A program made the position numbers and the translations under genes. Under the pieces are notes generated by a model, which was not told the DNA's origin, did not search any database, and saw only the letters and a program-made list of their open reading frames with translations. Below, in pieces: positions 15,444 through 23,588 of a stretch of 38,335 bases of DNA. The DNA is from Opitutia bacterium (GTDB taxonomy: Bacteria; Verrucomicrobiota; Verrucomicrobiia; Opitutales; Opitutaceae): NCBI GenBank assembly GCA_947474365.1, contig CANJIU010000095.1, forward strand, positions 1 to 38,335, read 5' to 3'. Position 1 is the stretch's first letter. The number at the start of each line of letters is the position of its first letter.

Positions 15444-18439
15444 GGTTTGGAGGGATTCGAAGGGGAAGGTGCGACCGGCATGCTGGCAATCCATTGGGCG
15501 ATCAGATTCACTCCCTCCCCGTCGGGCACCGAGGTTCCAAATGGCGGCATCTGACCGGGACCGCGCCGAACAGTACGGTGGACGATGAGCGATTGGGCGG
15601 GCGCTCCCGGCGCCAGGAGCTTCGCATCCTCGAGATCGAAGGTAGCGTGCAGCGGCGTGGCGTTGACGATTTCCATGTCCGCCTGCGCGATGTTGATCGC
15701 GAGCTGCATGTTGGAATTTCCACCCGCATTGCGTGCATGGCAGTGAGAACAATTGGCATGCAGATAGGCCCGCGCCCGATCGTTGAGGGAGGCGGACGGG
15801 TCGCGAGGATCCACGATGCGCGGCAAGGTTTCGACCGCCCGCGCGAGCAAGGGGCTGTCCACTGGCGGCTGGCGTTGCTGCGGAGATGGCAGGACGAGGC
15901 CGAGGGCCGCCTGCAATGCCGCTGGATTGGAATTTTGGGCCACCAATTCACGGCGCCACTCCGCCTCCTCCATCGCGGCGTGGTTGTCCTTCAGCACCCC
16001 GGCCCGCTCCCAATCAGCAATTTGATTGCCGCGGTTGAGCTGTACCGTGCTCACCCCCAGCAGGAAATTCGCGGCGCGACTATGGCAAAGAAGGCACTCC
16101 TGTTTCCCCGGGATGCGCCAGGTTTGCCCGCCCGCAAGTGTTCGCGTCTCTCCCTCGGCAGAAACCAGGACAGCGTCCGTCTGTTCAGGATTCCACGCGT
16201 AGCTATAACCCGTCCACTCGTTTTGCTGGCGAAGCAACACGCGGGTTTCGATTCGCTGGTTTTGCATGGTCAACGTCTGCACGACCGCGGCTCCATCCGG
16301 GAGATTCCACCCGCCCTGACTCGTCAGTTCCATCCGCTCACGGCCCGGCAACGCGATCAAACGCGTGCCCACCGCGCCGTCGTGCCAGGCCGGCGCATTC
16401 ACCTCGTAGGGCAGCAGTCCGGCGCTTGGCCGCAACGAGCGCGTGTCGACAAACAGACCGGTGTCACTGAGCTTCGACGGAAACGGGGCAGTTGGGGCCG
16501 AGCGCGGTGCCCGCTCCAGCCGATGAATTGAGTGCCCCAAATAATCGACGACGAGAATGTCGCCCTGCGGGGTCTCGCAAAAACCGGTGATGCCGAGGGT
16601 CGTGTCCACGAGACATACATCTTGGAGCAGTTTTCCGTCCCGCTGCCGCGCCGCCCAAATCTGGCCCGTGCTGTAATCGCCATAGACATAACAACCCGCA
16701 AGGTCGGGAAACTTCGCTCCGCGGTAAACAATGCCGCCCGTCAGCGAACGAAAATCCGCGTGGGAATGCTCAATCAACGGCTTGGAGATCGGCGTCGGAC
16801 CGCGCGGGCGATTCTGGTGAAATTCATGACTGCCCTCGACAATCGGCCAGCCGTAGTTCTCCCCGCGGCGGGCGATACGGGCATATTCCCACTGGTCCTG
16901 ACCGTTCTCGCCCACCCAGAGATCGCCCGTCGAGCGATCCAGGCTCATGCGCCACGGATTGCGAAAGCCATACGCCCACGTCTCGGGTCGCGCCCCCGCC
17001 GTTTGCAGAAAAGGATTATCCGCCGGAATACCGTACGGTTTTCCGTTCGCCGGATGATCCACGTCGATCCGCAGGAGCTTCGCCAGCAGGCGCGTGAGAT
17101 CCTGACCCGATCTCCATTCATCCGAGTCGCTCGTTCCGTCGCCACTCGTCACGTAGAGCATCCCGTCACGGCCAAAGGTCAGCGCCGCTCCGTTGTGGCC
17201 GCTCGACTGCCACTCGATAATCACAGTGCGCGACGCCGGGTCGATGCGACCGCTGCGACGGTCCATCGTATAACGCACCACCCGACTGTTGAAATCGTGC
17301 CGGCCTTCACCGAAGCGACCGTTCGCACCGAGATAGAGATAGCCGTTCTCCGCGAAGTTCGGATGAAAACAAACGTCGTACACCGACTCGCCCAGCTCCA
17401 GGAGCAACTCGGGCTCGATCACCTCCGGACGGTTGGCGAGCCGGCTGACGCGGGCCGTCCGCACCGGTGCATACCCGTTGCACTCGATCAGCAGGAACCC
17501 GCCCCTTCCTGGTTCAACCGCGATCATGATCGGTTGTTTCGTTTTCAGGCGCGGGAAGGCCGGCACCGTTTGATAGGGCAACGGCGGCTCGGGCGAACCG
17601 ACCAGCCGCGAAGCGTCCCACGTCGCCCGGCCGGAGGCGACTGCATCATGCGGACCGACAAACCGCAGCGGCAGATAGTCTTCGTACTGGTGAAAATTTG
17701 GAGCCCGCAGCGGCGCGCTCGACGACAGCGCGGGCTCGGTCTGACTGGCAGTGTAGTCATAGCGGCAGAGCGCGTGCAGCCACACTTCGCCCGGCGCTGG
17801 CCGGCCACCGGTGGAAAGAAAATCGCGCCAGGGAATGCGGCCCTCCACCGTCCAGCCCGTGTCCCGATCCGTCCTCTGATTGAGGGTCCCGCGCACCTGT
17901 ACCGCCGTGTCGAGGTGGAAAGCGCGATCGGACTTATACCGATTATACGCACCGGGGCCACGGGAAGGCAGGAACATGTCGAGCTTCGCGTTGGCCGCAT
18001 TGATCTCAAACTCGTAGTACCCGGGCTTGTCCGCCGCCGGCTTGAAAAACAACTCGAAGACGTCGTTCGTCCAGGTCCGGCCGTCGTGCTCCTTGACGTC
18101 GGCAAACACATCCGCGTCCTCCATCTCGGCGCAAAAGTAGAGATAGTCACGGTCCCACAACAGTCGCGTCTTCGTGGCGGTCGGCGGACGGCGCTGGCCG
18201 GCGGGAAGCCAGGCCGATTGAAACGTGTCCACCACTTGCGCCTGCTGCCAGATAGCCTCGTCGATCCTGCCATCGATCACCGGCGCCACAGCGGCCCATC
18301 GACATTCTAACGCCTCCGCCGCCTCGAGCGGGCACGACGCAAAGAACGCCGAGGTCACCACCAGCAGATGTCCAGCGAGCCGGCAACGCCACGCCGAGAA
18401 AGCGGATGCGGGGCAAGACGGGCGCATTGAATCACGCAT
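15440..18439 (-). CDS. Secreted CBM9-like / sorbosone-dehydrogenase / di-haem cytochrome fusion
   Basis: This exported 999-residue protein has three modules. Residues about 48-262 resemble CBM9-type carbohydrate-binding domains (VIDGRIDEAIWQQA, WTNDVFELFFKP, WTVEGRIPW). Residues about 345-645 form a PQQ-dependent glucose/sorbosone-dehydrogenase-type propeller (VCFHPNFAENGYLYLGA, SGHNGAALTFGRDGMLYVTSGDG, WAYGFRNPWRMSLD, GENYGWP). Residues about 655-990 form a cytochrome-like module with two CXXCH haem sites, CLLCH (782-786) and CSHCH (897-901). The last module resembles a conserved cytochrome-like domain found in Planctomycetes and Proteobacteria. Function is inferred as periplasmic sugar oxidation with electrons passed to the fused haems. 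I chose the ATG at 18439, which leads into a signal-like segment; the ATG at 18427 is an alternative. The 109 codons open upstream show no homology. It is coupled to the lactonase-like gene. Confidence 0.85.
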   Translation of the reverse strand: MRDSMRPSCPASAFSAWRCRLAGHLLVVTSAFFASCPLEAAEALECRWAAVAPVIDGRIDEAIWQQAQVVDTFQSAWLPAGQRRPPTATKTRLLWDRDYLYFCAEMEDADVFADVKEHDGRTWTNDVFELFFKPAADKPGYYEFEINAANAKLDMFLPSRGPGAYNRYKSDRAFHLDTAVQVRGTLNQRTDRDTGWTVEGRIPWRDFLSTGGRPAPGEVWLHALCRYDYTASQTEPALSSSAPLRAPNFHQYEDYLPLRFVGPHDAVASGRATWDASRLVGSPEPPLPYQTVPAFPRLKTKQPIMIAVEPGRGGFLLIECNGYAPVRTARVSRLANRPEVIEPELLLELGESVYDVCFHPNFAENGYLYLGANGRFGEGRHDFNSRVVRYTMDRRSGRIDPASRTVIIEWQSSGHNGAALTFGRDGMLYVTSGDGTSDSDEWRSGQDLTRLLAKLLRIDVDHPANGKPYGIPADNPFLQTAGARPETWAYGFRNPWRMSLDRSTGDLWVGENGQDQWEYARIARRGENYGWPIVEGSHEFHQNRPRGPTPISKPLIEHSHADFRSLTGGIVYRGAKFPDLAGCYVYGDYSTGQIWAARQRDGKLLQDVCLVDTTLGITGFCETPQGDILVVDYLGHSIHRLERAPRSAPTAPFPSKLSDTGLFVDTRSLRPSAGLLPYEVNAPAWHDGAVGTRLIALPGRERMELTSQGGWNLPDGAAVVQTLTMQNQRIETRVLLRQQNEWTGYSYAWNPEQTDAVLVSAEGETRTLAGGQTWRIPGKQECLLCHSRAANFLLGVSTVQLNRGNQIADWERAGVLKDNHAAMEEAEWRRELVAQNSNPAALQAALGLVLPSPQQRQPPVDSPLLARAVETLPRIVDPRDPSASLNDRARAYLHANCSHCHARNAGGNSNMQLAINIAQADMEIVNATPLHATFDLEDAKLLAPGAPAQSLIVHRTVRRGPGQMPPFGTSVPDGEGVNLIAQWIASMPVAPSPSNPSKP

Positions 18440-18900
18440 CGCTGGAAGGAGAATTTGGTTTGGAGCGGAACGGGGCCTCGCCGCGGCGCTGGCCGCGGAC
18501 GCGTTCGGTGGGAGTGCGGAAAAGGCAAAGGCACTTCCCTTCGCGAAGTCGAGGAGAAGCGCGCATCGCGTCAATCGCTCAGGGCTACCACCGCGAGACG
18601 ATTGAATTGGGCGCAGCGGACACCTGTGAACGCGGATACTTGGGGCGAACGCTCGATTCGCGCGAGTTCGCCATCCGCCTTTCCGCGTATCGTGTACCCG
18701 GCGTGTCGGCTTGCAGCCGGCCTCGCAGAGACCAGTCCGGGTTCGTGAACCCGGCTGCAAAATCAACCACTGTCAGCTCAAAGATACGCCCGTCCCCCCC
18801 GCCGGCACGATTCGGTTCGCTCCGACCACCGAAATTCGCTTGATCAGATCGAGCCGACACCGAAGTCGGACGCTCCCCTGCCCTTCGATCCGACACCCCT
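18440..18900. other. Divergent intergenic region
   Basis: These 461 bases separate the minus-strand dehydrogenase fusion from the plus-strand Tat protein and must contain both promoters. I see no clear -35/-10 pair. The most notable structure is the set of overlapping inverted repeats at 18711-18760. An open frame covers this region on the minus strand as an N-terminal extension of the fusion protein, but it has no signal peptide or domain and is probably non-coding. Confidence 0.5.
18711..18760. repeat. Overlapping, mutually exclusive inverted repeats
   Basis: TTGCAGCCGG (18711-18720) and CCGGCTGCAA (18751-18760) form a perfect 10-bp inverted repeat. CCGGGTTC (18737-18744) and GAACCCGG (18747-18754) form a perfect 8-bp hairpin with a 2-nt loop. 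The arms share 18751-18754, so both stems cannot form fully together. It lies between divergent genes, about 140 bp before the Tat protein start. It may be a REP-type element or a switchable leader structure. Confidence 0.55.
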
Positions 18901-20289
18901 ATGACGAGAGTCCAGCTCATCGGTCGCCGCCAATTCCTCCATCGCACCCTCGCGGCAGCCGGCTCGTGTCTCGCCAGCAACGTCCTCGCGCAGACGCCGG
19001 GTGCGCGTCCGCCCAGCCACGCGGGAGTGACGGTGTTGAATCCCCGCAATCGGGTTCCGGTCGCCCTCATCATCGACGACTCCACCTGCCTGGTGAACCT
19101 GAACCGTTTCTCGGTGCCGCAATTCGCCCACGTGCGCGGCCCCGGGTCTCCCTACGCCCGGCTCCCGTGGCGCGAGTGGCCGGTCGAGATTCCCGACGCG
19201 TTTGTCCGGAGGTTTGGCGAGTGGTGCGCCGGACACGGCGTCAAAGGCAAATACAGCATCGTCCCGTTTCCTGCCTGCGTGGGCCGCCTCGACCGCACGC
19301 TGCCGGGTTGGACGCAGGCCGAATTGGACGGAAGCATCGACCTCGTGCGCACGCTGATGCTGCCGAACTGGGACATCCACCCCGAGATGATCTCACATAC
19401 GCGCGTCATCGACACCAAAACCGGGCACCCATATCCAGAATTCACCGAGGGCTTCATGGAGAACTGGCTGTGGAGCAAGGGACGTAGTGTCGACGAGCTG
19501 GCCGACTACCTGACGTACGCCTTGCGGATTCTGAAAAACATCGGTCTGCCGTGCGAGGGGATCACCACGCCCGGCGGGTTTGGCAGTATGGCGCGGCCCC
19601 AGCTAGCGCAGGCCACGTTCGAATCCGTGCGCGCGGTGTTTGGCGCCGAAATCCCGCACTACTTCCGCGACCTCTTCTCCGAAGGTGACAAAAGCGTCGC
19701 GCCACTCGTGCAAAACGCCTCCGGCCTCGACGGTCCGGATCCCCGCTGCGTCGTCCACACCATCGCATGCACCGGCGACTGGACGGGCGGTTGGGATTGC
19801 ACCGCCCCGGGCGGAGCCGATCGCTTCATCACCCCGGACGGCCAATCGGGCCGCCTGGTCGACGTGATCAACCGCGGCGAACCGGCGTTGATGCTCGCCC
19901 ATTGGACCGGTATTTATTTCAACGGACAGGAGGTCGGTTTCAAAATCTTCCAGGAAGTCGTCCGTCGTCTGCACGCGCGCTTCGACCACCTGCATTGGAT
20001 GAAGCTCAGCGAAGTCTCCCGCTATTGGGCCGCAAAGGAATTGACTCGGATCGAACTTCAGCCGGACGGCGTGGCCTTCCACGCGCCGTTTGCGTGCAGC
20101 GAGTTTACCGTCAGCTGGCAGGGCTCGGTCGCTCAACCGCCCGAACTCCGCGCAGGCCCATCGATCTCGCGCCTGCAAGAGGTCGCGTCTCCGTCAAAAC
20201 TTGTCCCCGGCAGTTGGTGGCGCGACGGCTCGCGCCTCGTGGCCTGTTTCGCCTTGCCCAAGGGCGCCTCCACCCTTCACACGGCATGA
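18901..20289 (+). CDS. Tat-exported protein, possibly polysaccharide-deacetylase-like
   Basis: This 462-residue protein begins with a twin-arginine signal (GRRQFLHRTLAAAG, residues 8-21), so it should be exported folded. The segment VPVALIIDDS (52-61) resembles the first strand and catalytic Asp-Asp of NodB-type polysaccharide deacetylases. KGKYSIVPFPA (115-125) and NWDIHPEMISHTRVID (156-171, His160 and His166) could supply the second strand and metal ligands. The spacing is not the usual HxxxH, so assignment to this fold is tentative. The C-terminal 80 residues (from about FHAPFACSEFTVSW) look like a small beta-sandwich. I do not recognise a named family. It reads away from the dehydrogenase fusion and is followed after 69 bp by the Spy-like gene on the same strand. 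Confidence 0.7.
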   Translation: MTRVQLIGRRQFLHRTLAAAGSCLASNVLAQTPGARPPSHAGVTVLNPRNRVPVALIIDDSTCLVNLNRFSVPQFAHVRGPGSPYARLPWREWPVEIPDAFVRRFGEWCAGHGVKGKYSIVPFPACVGRLDRTLPGWTQAELDGSIDLVRTLMLPNWDIHPEMISHTRVIDTKTGHPYPEFTEGFMENWLWSKGRSVDELADYLTYALRILKNIGLPCEGITTPGGFGSMARPQLAQATFESVRAVFGAEIPHYFRDLFSEGDKSVAPLVQNASGLDGPDPRCVVHTIACTGDWTGGWDCTAPGGADRFITPDGQSGRLVDVINRGEPALMLAHWTGIYFNGQEVGFKIFQEVVRRLHARFDHLHWMKLSEVSRYWAAKELTRIELQPDGVAFHAPFACSEFTVSWQGSVAQPPELRAGPSISRLQEVASPSKLVPGSWWRDGSRLVACFALPKGASTLHTA

Positions 20290-20358
20290 CGACCGTTTCG
20301 TCGGCAGCCCAGCCCCGCACCCAACACCTCACTTCCAATCTCCAACAAACTCACCTCC

Positions 20359-20940
20359 ATGAAAACTCGCGCCCTCGCCTTGCTCACCGCACTGCTCGTC
20401 GCCGGCATCCCGCTGCGCAGTCAACCCGCCAATGGTCCCGCTCCGCAGCCCGGACCAAATCAGCCAGATCAAAACAAACGATCGGGCCCGATGCGAAACG
20501 GGATGCCCCCGATGGCGCGCGGCGAAATGAATGCTCCATCTCCTGGCGGACGAGGCCCGCAGCATCAGGCGCCGAATGCCGATCCCGTGATGGAGAATTT
20601 CTTCCCACCGGAGATGATCATGCATCATCAGCAGGCGCTCAACCTCACCGAAGAACAGCGGAAACGCCTGATTGAGGTGATTCAAAAATCCCAGCCTGCC
20701 TTCACCGATTTTCAATGGCGGATTGAAGCCGAGCAGGCGGCGTTGGTCGCGCTTGCCCGCGCCGCGCGCCCGGACGAGAAACAAATCGCCGCGCAACTCG
20801 ACAAGGTTTTACAGCTCGAAGGAGAGATGCGGCGCGGCCATCTCCTCCTACTGGTGCGATTGAAGAACGAGCTGACGGCGGAACAGCAAGCCACCCTCCG
20901 CTCATCGATGCACCGGCCCACTCCCGGACCGGGGCGGTGA
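20359..20940 (+). CDS. Spy/CpxP-like periplasmic protein
   Basis: This 193-residue exported protein has a signal peptide (RALALLTALLVAGIPLRS), a Pro/Gly/Met-rich linker (about residues 24-75) and a helical domain. The domain has two LTxxQ-type motifs, LNLTEEQRKRL (about 93-103) and ELTAEQQATL (about 173-182). This pattern is typical of the Spy/CpxP/CnrX-like periplasmic chaperones and metal sensors. In related bacteria such genes usually accompany an ECF sigma factor and anti-sigma factor, but none is seen here. It may help folding under envelope or metal stress. The Met- and His-containing linker could bind copper, though that is speculative. Its ATG is preceded by a pyrimidine-rich leader rather than a Shine-Dalgarno sequence. 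Confidence 0.8.
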   Translation: MKTRALALLTALLVAGIPLRSQPANGPAPQPGPNQPDQNKRSGPMRNGMPPMARGEMNAPSPGGRGPQHQAPNADPVMENFFPPEMIMHHQQALNLTEEQRKRLIEVIQKSQPAFTDFQWRIEAEQAALVALARAARPDEKQIAAQLDKVLQLEGEMRRGHLLLLVRLKNELTAEQQATLRSSMHRPTPGPGR

Positions 20941-21303
20941 CGCACGTCACCTCCGGACGGAAACGGACGCGAGCGCGACCGTCAGCCGCGAGTCGGTGGT
21001 CGTCGAACTCCCCAGCAGGGGCACAGTGCCAGCAGCCTACCTCCACGCGAAAAACGTCCCGTGGCGCATCCCACGTTCCCATCAACACCGCCGGCCCCAG
21101 TTGACATCCAATCCCTGAGGTCGTTTCAGGAGAACGCCGTTCGCGGAGGTCTTTCCCGGCGGATCCTCGGCGCGCGTTGCTCCAGGAAATTTCAGTTCAG
21201 TAGGCGACCCCGTGACCGATCTACGGCGCATGGTGCCCGTAGTTGAGTCTTTCCCCGACGCGGTCACACCGGCACTTGACCGAACCCCAGCTTCCCTCGA
21301 ACC
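20941..21303. other. Intergenic region, no gene seen
   Basis: These 363 bases lie between the Spy-like gene and the frameshifted response regulator. I find no convincing coding frame, RNA gene or repeat. A TTGACA at 21104-21109 has no matching -10 element. It may hold the remains of genes lost around the damaged regulator, but nothing recognisable survives. Confidence 0.45.
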
Positions 21304-21724
21304 GTGTCTTCTATCCTCGTTATAGACGATAATCCGATGATGCTCGAAACGATGAGCCGATCCTTGGAACCCCAAGGGTCATTGCGTTGTTGCCGCCAAT
21401 AACGGCCGGGAAGGCATGCTCCAAATGACAGTGGGCCAATTTGACCAGGTGATCACGGATCTGATGATGCCCGGAAAAGAGGGAATCGAGACGATTATCG
21501 AACTGCGGCGCACCTTCCCCGCAACCAAGGTGATTGCCATGTCCGGCGGGCCCAATAGCCCATTGATTTCGAGCAACCTGAAGGCCGCGCAGTGTCTCGG
21601 GGCCCATGCCACGTTGCTCAAACCCTTCACTCTCGAACAACTCATGACAGAAGTGAACCAGGTACTGAACCAAACGGGCGAACCCGGGAAAAACCCACCC
21701 GGTGGGAGCATCCCGACCGCTTAG
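21304..21724 (+). pseudogene. Response-regulator receiver domain, frameshifted
   Basis: Read from GTG at 21304, the protein begins VSSILVIDDNPMMLETMSR and continues SLEPQG, then meets a stop about 25 codons later in mistranslated sequence. From 21380 the next frame gives HCVVAANNGREGMLQM and runs without interruption to the stop at 21722-21724. Joined, this is a stand-alone CheY-like receiver of about 139 residues. It has the acidic pair (IDDN), the phosphoacceptor Asp in VITDLMMPG, Ser in AMSGG and the conserved Lys in LLKPFT. One extra base in the GGGT at 21376-21379 explains the break. This could be a true pseudogene, an assembly or sequencing error, or rarely a programmed shift. No kinase gene is adjacent. 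It is convergent with the stress-protein gene. Confidence 0.85.
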
Positions 21725-21825
21725 CGGCCGGTTCAGTGGAACCGCGAAAGCCAAGCGGGAAATTCATCCCGCACCGGACGGATCGGGGCAGGTCAACAGA
21801 TGACAGCGCGCGCCCTGAAAATAGA

Positions 21826-21853
21826 CGGGCGCGGGCCCCACAGCCCGCGCCCG
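21826..21853 (-). terminator. Rho-independent-like terminator of the stress-protein gene
   Basis: An 11-bp perfect GC-rich stem, CGGGCGCGGGC (21826-21836) with GCCCGCGCCCG (21843-21853), encloses a 6-nt loop. Read on the minus strand it is followed by TCTATTTTC, a modest T-run. It lies 20 bp after the stop of the universal stress protein gene and faces the end of the response-regulator gene, so it may serve both. Confidence 0.75.
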
Positions 21854-21873
21854 ATGTTCCCACATACCCAAGT

Positions 21874-22356
21874 TTATGCGACGGCCATTCGTTCCCGTTT
21901 GGCTTTCGGGGGATTCTCCCCCTTGGAAGCCGGCACGATGACGACCGGGCAAGACGCCCGCATCAACACACCGTGCGTCGTACTGCCGACCAGCAAATCG
22001 TAAAGGGCCGTGTGCCCATGTGAACCCATCACAATGTAGTCCGCCGCCATCGTTTTCGCCTGCTCGATGATCCGCGGGATCGGAGCCCCGACAAACTGCA
22101 CGCTCTCGGATCGAATTCCGTTCTCGGCCAGATCACCCTCAATCTTGGCCAGCTTGGTCGCGGCACTCTTTTCCCCGGCGGCCGTCACTTCGGCGATGTC
22201 CGCCAACAGCGGCGCATATTCTGTCATGACCACCGGCGGTTGGATGACCGTGAGCAAAACCACCCGGCCATCGATGGCCTGGGCGAGCGAAGCGGCTTCG
22301 GCAATCACTCCCTCGCTGGCCGCTGAGAAATCAATCGGGGCGAGAATTGTTTTCAC
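21874..22356 (-). CDS. Universal stress protein (UspA family)
   Basis: This 160-residue cytoplasmic protein is a single UspA domain. It starts with the family's first strand (VKTILAPIDFSAAS). Near residues 120-138 it carries the ATP-binding signature GxxG-x9-G(S/T) (GSHGHTALYDLLVGST), followed by PVVIVPA. It therefore probably belongs to the ATP-binding subclass. GTG at 22356 is chosen as the start because the UspA fold begins right there. The open frame extends 36 codons further, into sequence with no family match. It stands alone on its strand, with a terminator downstream. An unstructured, Lys/Pro-rich tail (KGENPPKAKRERMAVA) follows the fold. Confidence 0.92.
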   Translation of the reverse strand: MKTILAPIDFSAASEGVIAEAASLAQAIDGRVVLLTVIQPPVVMTEYAPLLADIAEVTAAGEKSAATKLAKIEGDLAENGIRSESVQFVGAPIPRIIEQAKTMAADYIVMGSHGHTALYDLLVGSTTHGVLMRASCPVVIVPASKGENPPKAKRERMAVA

Positions 22357-22458
22357 GTGGCGACTGTAGCGAATTCGACCGTTCACTGCCACGCAGTCGT
22401 TGGCCAAACCTACGCAGATATTGTAGAATGCTTCTTCCGATACGGAACGATTCACTTG

Positions 22459-22612
22459 AACCACGAATGCACACGAATGAACACGGATGTTCAGAGCAAT
22501 TCGTGTTTACAGGCGCGGGTCCGATATACCCACCGTTCCGTGGCGTTTCGGATATCCAGCCGCGACCGGTTATTCCCTCTGTATCCGTGTCGATTCGTGT
22601 CCATTCGTGGTT
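22459..22612. repeat. 154-bp element with 30-bp imperfect terminal inverted repeats
   Basis: The left arm 22459-22488 begins AACCACGAATGCACACGAAT and ends ACACGGAT. The right arm 22583-22612 is its reverse complement with three mismatches in thirty positions. Within each arm the unit ACACGAATG or a close variant repeats at roughly 10-bp spacing. About 94 bp lie between the arms, with no coding frame of note. The layout is that of a non-autonomous miniature element or a large REP-type palindrome. It sits between the stress-protein gene and the 3' end of the second transporter operon. No target-site duplication was confirmed. Confidence 0.7.
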
Positions 22613-22628
22613 TCCTGCATGGCTACGG

Positions 22629-23588
22629 CTAAGCCTGTTTTCCCTGGCGCAGGCGATCAACCAGCACGGCCACGATGATCACGAGTCCGATGATGATTTC
22701 CTGAAAATAAGTCGGCCAGCCCATCAGCTGCGATCCATTGCGGAGCACCGCCATGATCAGCGCCCCAATCATCGATCCCAGCACCGTGCCGACCCCGCCG
22801 CTCAGGCTGGCGCCGCCGATGATCACCGACGCGATGATGTCGAGTTCGAGCCCGACCGCGACCGTCGGATCACCCTGCCGCAGCCGGGAAAGTTGGAACA
22901 CTCCCGCGAGGCCGAAGAATGCGCCCGCCAGAGCATAGATGCCAATTTTGAGGCGCGTTGTGGGAATGCCGCACAGCCGCGCCGTGGCTTCGTTGGAACC
23001 CAGTGCAAAGACGTGCCGGCCAAAGACGGTGTTGCGCAACAGCAGCGAGGTGAAGACCGCGAGCACGAGCGAAACCCACACGCCCGCCGGCAACGCGTAG
23101 CTCTGCGGATCGAGCGTGGTCATCCAGCCGTTGATCGGCGACGCGTCGTAATTCACCGTCTGGTTGTCGGCCAGCCACTTCGCCGAACCGCGCCACACGC
23201 CGAGTGCACCGAGGGTGATGATGAAGGGCACGAGCCGGAGCGCCGCGATCGCCGCCCCATTGACCAGACCAATCAGCGCGCCGGAGAGGAGCATCGCGAA
23301 GAGCGTCGGGGCCGCCCCCCACCCCTTCTGGATCAATTGCGCGCCGATCACACTCGTAAACGCGATGCTCGAGCCCACCGAGAGATCAATGCCGCCACTG
23401 ACGATGATCATCGTCATGCCCAGCGCCCCGATCGCGACGATCACCGTCTGGGTGAAGATCGTCTTGAAATTGTGATACGTGAGAAAAAACTCCCGCGTCT
23501 CCGCCGGGACCGAGAACAGCACGACGACCACCAGCAGCCCGAGAAACGGGCCGGCCTTGGCTAGGATTTTTTTGACCGTGTCTTTCAT
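22629..23588 (-). CDS. Sugar ABC transporter permease, second RbsC-type
   Basis: This 319-residue inner-membrane permease of the BPD_transp_2 family is the last gene of a three-gene minus-strand operon. Landmarks are GALGMTMIIVSGGIDLSVGSS near residues 53-73, FGRHVFALGSNEATARLCGI (coupling region) and IIASVIIGGASLSGGVGT. Family members usually have eight to ten helices. The ATG at 23588 overlaps the ATPase stop (ATGA). The longer frame extending to 24491 is a shadow of the ATPase gene. It differs clearly from the plus-strand permease at 10480, so the two importers are probably not a recent duplication. Confidence 0.94.
   Translation of the reverse strand: MKDTVKKILAKAGPFLGLLVVVVLFSVPAETREFFLTYHNFKTIFTQTVIVAIGALGMTMIIVSGGIDLSVGSSIAFTSVIGAQLIQKGWGAAPTLFAMLLSGALIGLVNGAAIAALRLVPFIITLGALGVWRGSAKWLADNQTVNYDASPINGWMTTLDPQSYALPAGVWVSLVLAVFTSLLLRNTVFGRHVFALGSNEATARLCGIPTTRLKIGIYALAGAFFGLAGVFQLSRLRQGDPTVAVGLELDIIASVIIGGASLSGGVGTVLGSMIGALIMAVLRNGSQLMGWPTYFQEIIIGLVIIVAVLVDRLRQGKQA

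Noticed and set aside
16532..18310. 592-codon open frame on the plus strand
   Set aside because: It is antisense to the dehydrogenase/cytochrome fusion and Arg/His-rich without motifs. The opposite strand carries recognisable domains and two haem sites.
21376..21380. Programmed ribosomal frameshift signal
   Set aside because: There is no slippery heptamer, no internal Shine-Dalgarno sequence and no clear downstream pseudoknot. A simple one-base insertion or sequence error explains the break better.
22347..23564. 405-codon open frame on the plus strand
   Set aside because: It runs through the inverted-repeat element and antisense to the permease. The product is extremely His/Asp/Arg-rich, typical of the complement of a hydrophobic membrane protein.
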